Source: Phialocephala subalpina
Taxonomy: Eukaryota > Ascomycota > Leotiomycetes > Helotiales > Mollisiaceae
NCBI GenBank assembly: GCA_900073065.1
Contig: FJOG01000005.1
Location: 2,129,731 to 2,193,730 of the forward strand
Direction: 5' to 3'
DNA length: 64,000 nucleotides
This document shows positions 1 through 11,408 of the stretch, one piece after another. Both the position numbers and the translations under genes were made by a program. The notes beneath the pieces are model-generated. The model was not told the DNA's origin. It saw only the letters and a program-made list of their open reading frames with translations, and searched no databases. Position 1 is the first letter of the stretch, and the number at the start of each line of letters is the position of its first letter.

Positions 1-1440
1 GAAGTTAGTTCTTGATCATAACCAAAGACCAAGAAGACAAGAAAAGAGACTTACAAGTCTGAGAAATCGGCGGATGAAGGCGTGGATTTCTTCGACAGGA
101 ACACTGGTATTACCGACTGTGATGTTAGCGTTCTCTGGATGTGCTTGTAAGGCGCCTTGAATGGGTGGGGAGAAGACAATTGGTTCTTTATTGAGGTCGC
201 GTCGTTCTTGGAATAGTATTTGAGGAGGGGTCCGAGGTTGCTGGCGCATCTGAGCCATTTGGACCATCTGAGACTTCATCCACGTAGACATTGTATTTTG
301 CGCTGCAAGACCTCCTGTGGATGGACGTGCCGTAGAAGGACCTGGTACCTTGGACATCGAGAATGGGGCCAATGGATCGTTTTGCGCGCCAAAACCTGAT
401 GCAAGTGGGCTTGGTACAGCATTGTTCTTCTTAGAGGCATCTGTCTTGGATGGATCTACCGCGAATCGTCCTCCTGTGGATCGAGGTTGGCCCAATGCTT
501 GTGCGGACTTCTTCAGATCTGGCTGCTTCAACTTCGGCGCGTCTGACTGAGACGAAGCTGATCTGGCTGGAGCATTGTTGACTTGACTGGCATGGGTGGA
601 TAGTGGAGGTTGGCTAAAGGCTCTGGCTGCCGTTGCGAAGAGATCTAGCGGCGGTAGTGTAGCTGACTTCGGTGGTCTGCCTGGGCCTTTCTTGGATGAA
701 TCTTGATGGCTCAATTGTTTCTTAACGTGCTTGATGTTGGGTCCAGTTATCTCTGCCGGTTTGTCTGGAAGCTTTGCGCGCGAATCATCCTTCGACGCGT
801 CATTCTTTGACATTGGAAGTTTGACATACTTGACATTCGGTCCTGATCCTGGCTTGGAAGCCGAGGTCTTTCTGATCCCGCTATCCTTGGTCACCTTTGA
901 CGCGTCCTTTTGTGCGGGGAGCTTCTTTGGCGCCATTGCGGGTGAGCTTAACACAGATTCTGACTTTCGAGGTCGTCCAGGGCCCCGCCTCAAGGGCAAT
1001 TGAGGAACTTCGGGCTCGGGAGCCATGTTGTTCACGAATTGTTGATCTTCCTCGATGGATCGTTGTCGTGTTGAAGTCTGCGGGAAGTCAAGATCGGCTT
1101 GGTCTGATATTGGCTCGGCAGGAATATCGTTCGGGGTATTGTCCGACGCAAGTGTGGTCTCGCTGTCGCATTCTCGGCCGGAATATCATTGAAGCCAGTT
1201 GTATCACGTGTACTGCTTTCCGAGGCCTGTCCCGCATATATGTCTTGATCATCTCTGAGGAATTTATCCGGAGTATGTCTGGCAGCCCTAGAGAGCCTCT
1301 TCAAGTTGTAACTTCCTCCAGGTGGAAGAGACCGGGCCTGAGAAGTGGTTAGAGATTGATCCAGTGAGTGATTAGCTGCCAGCTCCTCCAATGCGATTGA
1401 CCATGGCTGCTTAGAGGAAAGTGATGGGTCGGTGGCTGGC
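1..1440 (-). CDS. AT-hook DNA-binding protein, 3' end outside the window
   Basis: Partial gene on the minus strand. Two AT-hooks are visible (cores RGPGRPRK and GPGRPPK), so it should bind the minor groove of AT-rich DNA in the nucleus. The rest is low-complexity, Lys/Ser/Pro-rich, with repeated DASK tetrapeptides and two related GPN[VI]K[YH]VK segments. The exon running to base 55 ends at a clear GTAAGT donor; the following intron has a CTAAC branch site near base 5 and its acceptor lies off the window, so the C-terminus is missing. Two open frames meet near 1185. They join in frame if a 51-nt intron (1213 to 1163, GTACAC..GACAG) is removed; otherwise a one-base frameshift must be assumed. 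The upstream exon is open to about 1440 with no in-frame ATG, so a further 5' exon is likely and the true start is unknown. Nuclear role is inferred from the AT-hooks only. Confidence 0.65.
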
Positions 1441-2056
1441 GATTAAGCTCCATCACAAGCACTTAAGTTGCCTGAGCAGCCAACAAAGTTCTCACACTCC
1501 ATCTGGGATCCACATGATCATAAAAGTATATCATATCTGGATGCTTTTGAAAGGCAGAGTAGAGTTGGGCATGGTACTTCTTGATCCTGCTATCTTGTTA
1601 GACTTTTAAGTTCAACTGTTTCCAATCTGAAAGCATTCAACACTGTGGCAGAATGAAAAGTCTCTCTTTGCTGCACAAAGCAGAGTCAGGAATCGAACGC
1701 CAGATCCATGGAAGTAGGAATGATCCCAACTCGCGTCTCGAGAACACAGTGGAGGATGTTGTGCTTGGAGAGTTGAAAGCTTAGAGTTAAGAAGATCCGT
1801 CACGTTTTAGAACCAAAGCTCTAGCTCTAGCAAAGCAATTGCCAAGAGAAGGACAGCAACACTTTTGGGCAAGTAGAAGATACGCGAAGAGATGGTAAAG
1901 TGGAGGGGGTGACGAATAGCCTAAGAGGTTCTAATGCATTACCTCAAGGAAATTCGGCATTGATCCAGAGCCCGATGCTAGGGATACAAAGCAAGTTTCA
2001 CCCGATATCAAAATGAGTTTTTCGGAGTTGTGTTGTACTTTCTGGATCAGAAGCTC
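1441..2056. other. Intergenic, possibly 5' exon of the AT-hook gene
   Basis: No convincing complete gene. The missing first exon of the AT-hook gene may lie here on the minus strand, but I could not fix a start and splice pair. Confidence 0.4.
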
Positions 2057-3103
2057 CTACTCTCGTTCGGGGAGCTTTTCGGAGAGCCTTTGCTGAAAGC
2101 GCTTCTCCAATTTCTGCCGCAACCTTCGCCGCTCCCTCTTTGCTTTCAAAATTTCCTCCAACGCCTGTCGGCCGCCAAGGGTTTCCCTCATTTTCGACGC
2201 CCAGTCTACATGTGCAGTGTCAATGGCTGGGCCGTCAACAAGATCATTAGTATCTTCCGACTTTCTGTCCTCCGATAGCAGCTCCTCCATCTTTTTATCA
2301 TCGAGTCCTTCAAGAAATGCGCCCCGAGATGCCGCCATTTCTCCAAGTGCCTTTTCTCGTCTCTTATACAGCTTATGCGTCTGGTTGTTTGGTAGAGAAA
2401 TCTTCCCTTTCTTGTCGACGTGCGGAGGTCCGTAAACCCAACATACAGACCCATGTTGATCCGTTTGCGGATCCACCACAATTCCACAGTTCTCTGGCAT
2501 AGCCTTCAACATGACATCTGGTCGCAAGTGCGGCTTCTCATCGAACATCCTCTCGAGCGATCCCGGCCCCTTATTTGCCTTATTTCGATTCAATTGTACT
2601 TGCACCTCTACCACTTGTCTGTTGTTTAAGTGATGCCACATGAGAGCCATCAGTTCGACGAATGTGTGCTGAGAAGTCTTCGAGTTGAATTTGAATATTT
2701 TCGACCTCATCGATCCTTTCCCAGGCCGTTGCAATGCATTCGACTGCAGCTTATTCGTTATGAGGGATTTCATCTTGTATTGTGGACATTCGGTGGAGAC
2801 TGCAGACTCCTTTGGAGAGAGAAGCCAGCCGGGGTTGATGTTGAAGTCCATGACGGAATGGAGAGTGGTTCGACGTTGGTCTTTGGCTGGAAGGACATAA
2901 TGGAGGTCGATGATACATTTCTCGGGAGGTTTGAAGTTCTTGAATGGTACAATATTAAGGATTTCGGTGTCGACCAATAACTTCTTCTTGCCTCCGAATG
3001 TCTCGGTCATGAGGAAAATGGTTCGACATTGGTGGGTGAGGAAGGGGGTTCGACCTGCATAGGAAGCCTTAGGCAATATCCTGACGCAGGCATGAAGGTT
3101 CAT
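2057..3103 (-). CDS. Conserved-looking basic protein of unknown function, possibly mitochondrial
   Basis: Single-exon frame of 348 residues starting at the ATG at 3103. I do not recognise the family. The N-terminus is rich in Arg/Ala/Ser/His and lacks acidic residues for about 30 positions, which is compatible with a mitochondrial presequence. A compact central part (about 130-220) has alternating hydrophobic strands. The C-terminal 50 residues are a strongly charged Lys/Arg/Glu helix that probably forms a coiled coil. The arrangement vaguely recalls organellar translation factors such as the IF-3 C-domain, but I see no diagnostic motif and do not assign it. It lies on the same strand as the AT-hook gene. 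Confidence 0.6.
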   Translation of the reverse strand: MNLHACVRILPKASYAGRTPFLTHQCRTIFLMTETFGGKKKLLVDTEILNIVPFKNFKPPEKCIIDLHYVLPAKDQRRTTLHSVMDFNINPGWLLSPKESAVSTECPQYKMKSLITNKLQSNALQRPGKGSMRSKIFKFNSKTSQHTFVELMALMWHHLNNRQVVEVQVQLNRNKANKGPGSLERMFDEKPHLRPDVMLKAMPENCGIVVDPQTDQHGSVCWVYGPPHVDKKGKISLPNNQTHKLYKRREKALGEMAASRGAFLEGLDDKKMEELLSEDRKSEDTNDLVDGPAIDTAHVDWASKMRETLGGRQALEEILKAKRERRRLRQKLEKRFQQRLSEKLPERE

Positions 3104-3635
3104 GACATCGCAGAGAGCCGTGATGTATGATCGCAGAGTGATTGACCAATTTGAATGTTCCTGGATGTTTAGGACATTGAATGTCGTCTGAACTTTTGCC
3201 TCAAGGTTGATGCGGCTAAGCTAAACCTCTTTCGGATGGCGCGAGGCTGCTGTACAACCTCGTCAAACATCCTCTCCTGCTAAAACCATTTTCCATCATG
3301 CCTTGCAAGAGTACCATCAAAAAGCATCTGATATCGCACCAAGATGCATTCGGGTTGCAATACAGTACAGGATGAGCTGGTGATCGAGGGCAAGTGCCCG
3401 ATATTGAATCCCACCTTTCCTTGTGACCCTCCAATCATTGCTTTTTAATAAGGTCTCACAGAAGCAGGTGCACAAGGTCTCACATGGCCGAACTATATAC
3501 GGCCCTGTCCTACGATGGACTGGAGGGCCTCATTCTATTCTGTAAGTTGATGGCGGAGAGATATTGAGGCTATCCAAAGATGGGTATGCGTCAAATCCGC
3601 CAGATCATTATCAAAAGCTGACTTCTTCAACAGCA
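3104..3635. other. Divergent intergenic region
   Basis: Lies between the starts of two divergent genes, so it probably holds both promoters. No coding frame or RNA gene was recognised. Confidence 0.4.
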
Positions 3636-4568
3636 ATGGTCCAAACTCCACCAGCCAGCACCTCCCGACACGAGATAGAAGTGCCTTGGCCGCTATGTGC
3701 CTTCACACTCTTAGTACTGGCCATCAACAGCATGGCACAGCCTGCGGGTCGACTCTGCGGACACCATAGACTTCGACGAACATACCTCATCAGCTCACCA
3801 CTGATGTGTGTCTACGACCTCCTCTTCGTCCTTCTATACCCAGTATACATTTGCACGAGATATTCAGTGGACATATCGACGGGAATTACACTTCTGCTCT
3901 CCAAAAAGGTTTCGGCACCTGTGCCGGACGAGAAGTTCCATGCTCTAGCACAACGAACTTGGCTGCGGTGGCTGTTCTTCGTCTTAGGTCCTCTACCTCT
4001 GGGGATTTTGCTTGCGGGTTTGAATGGAGTCCCGTGGACACAGCTCATCGGGTTTATATTCCTGGCAGACTGGATCGTGGGAGAAATCCTGATCTTCCTA
4101 TCCACGATCTCTCCATTCTCTTCCGGAGAACACGAAAATGTCCCAGATATGCCAGAGCTCACAACCTACACTGGGTACTCTTTCGTCGGCTTCACAATAC
4201 TTGCATGGACCGCATTATTCTGGACACCATTCCTCCGCTCCGAGTCCCTCCAGCACAACCCTTCATTGTCACTGGCTGTCAATCTTCTATTCATTTCTGT
4301 GGTTCCGGTTTGCATAGCTTGGGTTCTTGCTCTAGGACCGGAGTTCGTCGGTCTAGGGAGATTCTTGGAGAGGCACATGACGTTGAGTAAATGGCTTTGC
4401 GTGGCGTTTCCAGATCTAAATGGGTTTTACCCCCTGGACACGGGTGCTTGGCATTATGCTGTGCTGTTCTTGGCAAATGTGGTGTTTGGGATTCTGGCGT
4501 ATGCAATCTTTTACGATCCCAGAGGAACGGACTTCCCGAGTTGGGTGAAATGGGTATTCAGGGCATAG
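3636..4568 (+). CDS. Multipass integral membrane protein, function unknown
   Basis: Uninterrupted frame of 310 residues from the first in-frame ATG (3636). The reading frame extends upstream only through non-ATG codons. Six to seven hydrophobic segments are visible, around residues 20-38, 60-80, 115-135, 140-165, 185-205, 220-245 and 275-295, separated by short charged loops. No transporter signature or catalytic motif is recognisable and no signal peptide precedes the first segment. It faces the MFS transporter gene tail to tail. Probably a fungal-specific membrane protein; location and function cannot be read from the sequence. Confidence 0.65.
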   Translation: MVQTPPASTSRHEIEVPWPLCAFTLLVLAINSMAQPAGRLCGHHRLRRTYLISSPLMCVYDLLFVLLYPVYICTRYSVDISTGITLLLSKKVSAPVPDEKFHALAQRTWLRWLFFVLGPLPLGILLAGLNGVPWTQLIGFIFLADWIVGEILIFLSTISPFSSGEHENVPDMPELTTYTGYSFVGFTILAWTALFWTPFLRSESLQHNPSLSLAVNLLFISVVPVCIAWVLALGPEFVGLGRFLERHMTLSKWLCVAFPDLNGFYPLDTGAWHYAVLFLANVVFGILAYAIFYDPRGTDFPSWVKWVFRA

Positions 4569-4934
4569 GTTAAGATATATAGACCTGGCACAGATTCGTA
4601 GGCCATTGATGACAGGAGGTTGCTAGTGCACAATATTGGGATCACAGGGACCTCCTTTGAGCTTTTGAACCTTCCAGGGGCAGCAGTACATTCTTTTCAA
4701 TTCAGAACTCCAACCTCTAATTAGTACAACAAACATGCACACAGAACCGGAGGCTCTAACGACTCTATCGAGTGTTATACAAGAAAATAATAGAAGTACA
4801 GATCTCAACGTCACACCAGTTCCACCACAACCACCACGTCCACCCGAATTCCGCCCCAGGAATTCACCCCTCTTCCGCTCTCGCTCCCAGTACTCCGCTC
4901 CCCTCTTCTCCGCCTCCGCGTGTCAAGTTCCACT
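4569..4934. other. Convergent intergenic region
   Basis: Gap between the 3' ends of the membrane protein (+) and the MFS gene (-). Nothing recognised; presumably the two 3' UTRs. Confidence 0.4.
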
Positions 4935-7136
4935 TCACTTCCTCAATGGATACTCTCTTATGAAAATCGACAAAACCGTCGCAATCGTCGCAGATACCAG
5001 CGAAACGCCTATTCTCGCCATCAGCTTTCCATGCCCCTCACATCTCATACCCGACAAAGAAAGAAAAGACAACTCACCAAATCCCCATCGAAAGCTTTGC
5101 ACATAACAATCAACCACGATTGTTCTCAATGGCTCCTCCAATTCCCAGATCCTGTTTACATCCGTTGAGACTGCGTCGAGAATCTACTCTTCGTCAGTCT
5201 TACTCCTCATAATTTCAACGAACCTAACATTTCGAAGCGAAGGTAGGAAAAAGAAAAGAACTCACAGCCTCAGCACCATCAAACCCCTTCAAAGCATCAG
5301 TAAGCAACACCTGATTTGTACCCACTTGCACGGAACTCGCAACCGCGATTCCCAAGATTAGGCCAAGCGGAATCATAACAAAAAACCCACTCGTCGCACT
5401 CGCCATATCCTTACTCTGAGCCTTCCCTTTCCCCCCAACCTCCTCGTCTCCCTTCTTATGCTCCAACCCAGAAGTTAAAGCTATAAAAGCACTACTCAGA
5501 CAGATCCCCAACCCAAATCCCCCAGGCACAATCTCGCACGTCTCCAACCACCCCGTATTCCCCGTCCACCTCAGTATCAACACCAAATAACACAAGACCC
5601 CTAATGCAGAACCGAAGATGGTGATTGTTTTATAGTACCCTGTTCGAGCTATGAGGAGTCCACCGAAGAGGCCGCCGAGTGTGTTGCCGAGGACGGCGGG
5701 GAACATTCTGGTTCCGGCTAGGGCGACAGATTCGTTGAGGGAGATGCGGAACTTTGACGGCTATCCGTTAGTTGGGGTTCTGGTCTGTGGAGAGAGATAG
5801 TGTGATGGGGTGGGGAGGAGAAACGGGAGAGCTTACATAAAGCGGGATGAAAAAGATAACAGCATATTGAGCCCCGAGCAGCAACGCCACAATCGTATAC
5901 GGCGTGATGATGTCTCTTTGGATGAGTAGTCCAGGAGGGAACACAGGCTCATGCGCAAACTTAACCTCCCACACCCCAAAAAGGACGAAAAGGACTATGG
6001 AACCAGCCACAGAACCAAGAATAATCGGATGCAAAGGCGCCAAACTCTGTCCCGCCAAACTCAACGCCCCCAACAATATAACAATCGCCGCCGCCAGTAA
6101 CACACTCCCCACAAAATCAATACGCTTTAATCGCGAGTACTTGTCTGGAGGGGCGGAGAGCGAGGTAGGAGAGGATTTCTTAGTGTTGGGAAGAAAGAAA
6201 TAGACGACTATGATTGCTATGACGAGGAGAGGTGCTTGCCCAGCGAAGGACCAGCGCCAGCCGATTGAGTCTGCGAGGAGGCCGCCTATGGGGCCGCCGG
6301 CTGCGCGGCCGATGGTCATTACGACGTTCATGTAGGAGCGCCAGAAGGCTACTTTGAGGAGGGGTACGAGGTCTATTGGTGTTTGTTAGATGGGATGAAA
6401 TGAGGACAGACGAGGTGGGGGAGGGAGGATGTGTGGGAAAGGGCTGACCTGTGATGACGAGCGAGACGATGAGAGTCATGGAAGCCGCTCCGAGACCACA
6501 GATGACTCGGCCTAGGATCACGACGCCAAGAGTTTCGCCGACTCCGCTGTGAAGGGGGACATCAGTGACGATTCTCTATCTCGGGAAAGAAAGGGAGAGG
6601 TACCAGAGCAGACTGCCAATGGCAAAGTTGGCATATCCCACAATCAGCACGATCTTTCGTCCGTAGATGTCGCTGAGCTTTCCCATCAGTGGCTGGAATG
6701 CACACATCGAGAGCAAGTAGCTCGTTGAGAGCCAACTTCCTAGACCGAGGGACCCGAATTCGGAGGCTATCGTGTCCGTTGTCGCCAGGACGAGGGTACT
6801 GTCTGCACTCCCAACAAAGACACCTATTCCTTGGATCAGCGATGACGAGTCTTGAAGAGTGGACTTGAAGAGCTTACCGATCATGAGCAAACTGAGGATG
6901 CCCAACACAGACTTTCCCATCTTCTTCTCATCCTGGATTCCGGCGTCGATATCAGAGACATCGTCCTCTGTAGCTTCTGTCGACTGATAGGTAGGAGAGA
7001 CAGGCTTTGACTCAGAGGAGAGCAGTGAAGTCTCCTCCGTGATGGAGTAATCCCCAAAGCTTGAGCTGCCGAAGCTTGAGCTGCCGTTGCTGCTGCTAGG
7101 AAGTTTTCCATCACGTTCAAAATCGAATGGAGCCAT
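4935..7136 (-). CDS. MFS transporter, vacuolar basic amino acid / multidrug (Vba-like) type
   Basis: Seven exons on the minus strand: 7136-6878, 6829-6604, 6546-6449, 6372-5837, 5760-5266, 5183-5078 and 5008-4935. Phases agree at every junction and give 597 residues. A Ser-rich acidic cytosolic N-terminus (about 75 residues) precedes 12-14 membrane helices. The MFS loop motif GKLSDIYGRK follows the second helix, and GRVICGLGAASM and GRAAGGPIGG are typical of the drug:H+ antiporter-2 / yeast Vba group. The 48-nt first intron keeps frame if retained, but removing it restores a normal first helix (GIGVFVGSADSTL). By family, the protein is a proton-coupled exporter of basic amino acids or drugs in vacuolar or plasma membrane; the substrate is not determinable. 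A 15-bp tandem duplication in exon 1 encodes repeated SSFG. Confidence 0.9.
7057..7086. repeat. Tandem 15-bp duplication in MFS exon 1
   Basis: Two perfect adjacent copies of aagcttgagctgccg, in frame, duplicating a Ser-Phe-Gly unit in the transporter's cytosolic N-terminus. Confidence 0.9.
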
Positions 7137-9246
7137 TGCACCGAGTCTAAAGATCTAGAAGAGAAGTTGGCACAGTGACGAGACGAAGACATTTTGTTTC
7201 CAGAGTACAGTTGTCAGTCGTCTTGTCCGAGTTTATCTTGTCTTTCTCTTTGCCATCTCACATCACCTAACTCGTCTTAACGCCCGAGAGGTGATAATAA
7301 TTTCTGTGTTGCACTGAGGAATGATGTGCTCAATTGGCGAAAACGATTGGCTACCCAGAGAATGGTGGTGCAGCATGTACGACGCCGCGAAATATGTGCG
7401 TTCCCTAAGGCGTATGCAAAGCATCACTTGTGCTCCTCTGCGGCTTCATCCACCAGCTTCAGGTCTCAGCAGTATCAAGATCGTGCAACAAGCTATCGAG
7501 GACAGATTGTCGCCAGTGTGTTGCTTGCATCGACCACTGGCCGAGGGCGAGACAAGATGGAAGTCGAGAGACACTTTGGTAACCAATCATTCTGTAGCTC
7601 AATATCAATGGATGCCTCTCGTTCCGGATCATGCCTTAGTTGAGATCATCTCGACGAGAACTCTCGGAAGTAGAGAGGCAGGATGAGAAATTCAAAACAT
7701 AGCCTCGAAAGATTCGCATTGAGACTGCCACGACGCCGCTCCGGGATTGATGCAATCGAAGGTTCGGCAAATGTCTATTAAACATAGAGTGCACCCAACT
7801 TCAGAATCTTCGAGTTCAACTCGATCTATATTCAGAAACTTTGCAGCCACCCGGCTCACGTGCTCATGATATTGACTACAAATTGAAGACCAGGAGATTT
7901 CCTCATATTCTCAGGACAATGAGATCAGGAGTTCAATTGCCTCTTACTATGTTAGATAGCCATGATGTAACACTTCACTCTCTACCTCTAGCCAGGAGCA
8001 GAAGCCACATTGCTTTACTGCATCGCTATCTCGTACGATGGCGACCTCTCTGCTGCCGCAGAACATAGTATCTGGCGATCCTGAAGCCTCTGTACTCTGC
8101 TGCACGCCTTCAAGACACGAGGTGCACAACCAATCTGACGGTACTCGGATTCTGGAGACTGTGAAGGTGCAGGATCGGACTCAAGAGATCTCCAAATTCA
8201 ATCTCCATTGGCGTTGACTTTCTCGTATTGCTGCGTAGATATGCGGAGGATGCTTGGAGTGGTTTTATGGTCGTTGCTTCGTGTTTATGTTGATTTGAGG
8301 AGGAGAAGCAGGAGAGAAATTTGATGAAGGTGTTGCCGTCCCCCAGGAAAGCATGACTTTTAAGCCTTCCCCATTTGGGACTGGCGCATAACAACGCCAA
8401 GCGGCACTCATTTTCTTTCCCCTTTCTCCACGCTTCAACACGCGAGCCTATCGACGACGCCCTTTCTTCAAAAAACTTATGCACAACATTTATAAGATTA
8501 CGCCTTGCTTTGATCGGACATTGCATGCTGCTCCCGCCTTTTCCTCGCTCGCGAACGGAACGACCTTGTATCCGAATCCGATTCAGAATCACCTCATTTT
8601 CACACCATCTGTCTCGATATCCATTTCCACCTACTTATGGTCTCAAACTTTAACCAATACTTTGTTGATTATTCTCCAGGCCATCGTGGTCTGTCTCAAC
8701 ATTTTCATTCACAATGCGCCAAGTGGCACGTGCCAATTCTTTGAGCCACATCCCTGCTTCCTCTGGGCTAGGTATTGTAAATCTTACCTCGTACCTTGGG
8801 CATCATCTCCGCAACTGCCGAAGTGAGCATATTTAGGGCTACCTTTGTTTCGTTTGCAACTTTAAATCCCCTTTTGAGTCTTGACATCATCTGTTATAAA
8901 CTTTTTCATCCACTCTCCTTGAGGCAAAGTGGCTCAGTACTTCTTGGCATTCTTGTTTTACCCCTGAAAGTCCTTTCCGAGTAGGGCCAAGTGAGAAGGA
9001 CATGGGGTTTATATCTCCACTTCAATTTTGCGCAAACGTTGTATGCGCGTCGCGATCACAATTAAGGTTTTCGGTATGATCATCGTTGGTACGAGAACTT
9101 TACCATGGTAATGGTATAAGATGGCGCCTCCCGCAGTTATCTTCTGCCACCCGTCGAGAATATAATTCTCTGTCACTCATTTTATTTAAACATCGTTCTT
9201 TGAATTTTCTTTGCATTTTCACTTCGCTTCATATAATACTTTCACC
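7137..9246. other. Long intergenic region, no supported gene
   Basis: Contains the promoters of the divergent MFS (-) and chitinase (+) genes. Several open frames of 60-160 codons occur (for example minus 8592-8110), but none shows domain-like composition. The segment around 8290-8430 resembles 12390-12560 over short blocks; see findings. Confidence 0.4.
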
Positions 9247-10602
9247 ATGCAGTTCTCACTCAAACGCAACCTTGCTCTCGGGCTCACAGTATTGCAAGCC
9301 GTACAGGCTCGCTATGCCATGTACGTCGATCAAGTAAGTCCTTCCACCCTGATCTTCAGCAGCACATTCTAACCCAACCAGTACCATCTCACCACTCTGC
9401 CAAATAACACGGTCACTGCCGGTATCGACACAGTCATCATGGCCTTCGCCAACTCCTCCCTCTTCACCACCAACCCCGCCGGCAACTATACCCCCTTCGA
9501 ATCCATCTCCACCATGCGGGCCCGCTTCGACTCCACCGCAAAACTCATGATCGCCCTCGGCGGCTGGGGCGACACCGCCGGCTTCTCTCAAGGAGCCGCC
9601 ACCGACGAATCTCGCGCTCTCTATGCCAGCAACGTCGCTTCGATGCTCGACACCTACGGCTTCGACGGCGTAGACATCGATTGGGAATATCCCGGCGGAA
9701 ACGGACAAGACTACCGCCAAACGCCCAACTCTGAGAAGGTTTCTGAAATTGAAACATATCCCTTGTTGCTCGCGGCAATCAAATCCGCCATCGGCGACAA
9801 GTTACTCTCAATCGCTACCCCGGGAAAGATTGGGGATATGATAGCGTTCACTCCTGAGCAAGCGCCTAAGATCTGGGAGAGTGTCGATTTCGTCAATATC
9901 ATGACATATGACCTCATGAATCGCCGCGACAACATCACTACTCACCACACATCCATCAACGGTTCTTTGACTACCATAAATCACTACCTCGACAACCTCT
10001 GTCTCCCTCCCGCGAAAGCGAATCTCGGAATTGCTTTCTATGCTAAATACTTCACTATCGACCCCGCCTATCCCTGCTCCAACGGTCTTGGGTGCACTAC
10101 CGTTCTTTTGGAGAACGCAGACGGATCTGATACAGGAAAGAGCGGAGCTGTGACTTTTGAAACTGCGAACTACGCTGCAGCGACTGGCAACCTCACCGAG
10201 TCACCAGATGGAAGTTGCGGTGCTTCAGTCGGGTACTTCTGTCCCAGCGGCGCCTGCTGTTCCGCATACGGATATTGTGGCACTACGGCCGATTACTGCG
10301 GCACGAATTGCTTGTCTGCTTATTCGCAAGGTACATGTACTGGGAGTAGTATCACAGATAACTTCCAGACGGCGATGGCAAACGGTGTCACGGACGCGAG
10401 CGAAGGTGGGCAATACTACTACGATTCCACGAACAATCTTTTCTGGACGTGGGACACTCCTGCTTTGATCACGCAGAAGTTCACGGATATCGTGAAGGCG
10501 AAGGGTCTTGGAGGTGTGTTCGCTTGGAGTGCGGGGGAGGATAGTTATGATTGGAGTCGGATTTTGGCGATGCAGAAGGGAGTTGAGGAGATGAGTTCTT
10601 AG
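9247..10602 (+). CDS. Secreted GH18 chitinase with an internal CBM18 chitin-binding domain
   Basis: Two exons (9247-9333, 9382-10602; intron 48 nt, GTAAGT..ACCAG) give 435 residues. A signal peptide (about 1-22, ending VQA) directs secretion. The GH18 signature DGVDIDWE lies at residues 124-131; Glu131 is the expected acid catalyst and all three aspartates are present. The strand motif ALGGW precedes it. A type-1 chitin-binding module rich in cysteine (about 306-348, GYCG core) interrupts the catalytic domain between its late beta strands, and the barrel resumes with the final strand motif GVFAWSAGED. The enzyme should hydrolyse beta-1,4-GlcNAc polymers by substrate-assisted catalysis, in wall remodelling, mycoparasitism or nutrition. 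No TATA box was seen close to the start. Confidence 0.93.
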
Positions 10603-11408
10603 ATTAATTGGAAAAGAATTGTGTTTATATAAGATAGCTTCGTCGTGTTGTTATTTTTCGGTTTTAGGTATTCAAAAGGAGACTGACCATGGAAGCCTTT
10701 TGGCATGGACGCATGGCGCTGGGGTTTTCTTGTTGTTAATTGAACCATGGAGAATAATAGATTGGTGTTCTAACATTCCTCGACTTGAAAGTGAGTTCTA
10801 TGGTTGGATTCGTGTCTCAGCTCGATTTCCCTACTTTCATAGTATTATCTTCCTTAGAGATAGGAATAACATAGCTAACCTCCATTCTCGACCTCGGATT
10901 CGGATGATATCTATCCGTGTTCATGACTCGCAACTCCCATCTTTAGACTTTTGAGATAAAAAGTTAATATCGAAGATATGGAGACCCCAGTCAGGGAAGC
11001 ATTTCGAAAATCGACCTCGCATTTCCGCACCGCCCTACCCAAGTTCCCCCAGATTTCAGAATCCCACTCCCTTTCGCATTCAAACTTCCTCAATACCTCG
11101 CCCAATAGAAACTGTCTCAGAATATATGAAGAGATGAGAGTTGAACGCAGGTTGCGATCTTAATGTCAAATAAAGACACGATGGTTGAAGTAGATAGAGA
11201 GTCATACACTCCAGGAAAACGGACTCCCTGAATCCCATCATATCCTTTGTATAGTCACTGCTTCTAAGCAGTGATTCGCGCACTTAATCCTCAGCTATAT
11301 CAAATCTCGAGAAAGTTCTTAAGGTTAACCTTCAAGATAGCAACCTCAATAACTCAACCTAACTTGACCCCCTCAAGCCACAACCTCAGGTACAGAAAGA
11401 AAGACATT
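10603..11408. other. Intergenic region, nothing recognised
   Basis: 3' flank of the chitinase and 5' flank of the small CaaX-ending protein. No coding or RNA feature supported. Confidence 0.4.

Noticed and set aside
1685..1760. tRNA-like T-loop (reverse strand GTTCGATTCC)
   Set aside because: No matching T-stem, anticodon arm or acceptor stem could be drawn around it.
5224..7136. MFS transporter as several separate or frameshifted genes
   Set aside because: Six GT..AG introns of ordinary length join all parts in phase and restore the standard MFS helices and motifs.
8110..8592. Minus-strand frame of 160 codons between MFS and chitinase genes
   Set aside because: No domain-like features and no supported ATG context; kept only as part of the shared-segment finding.
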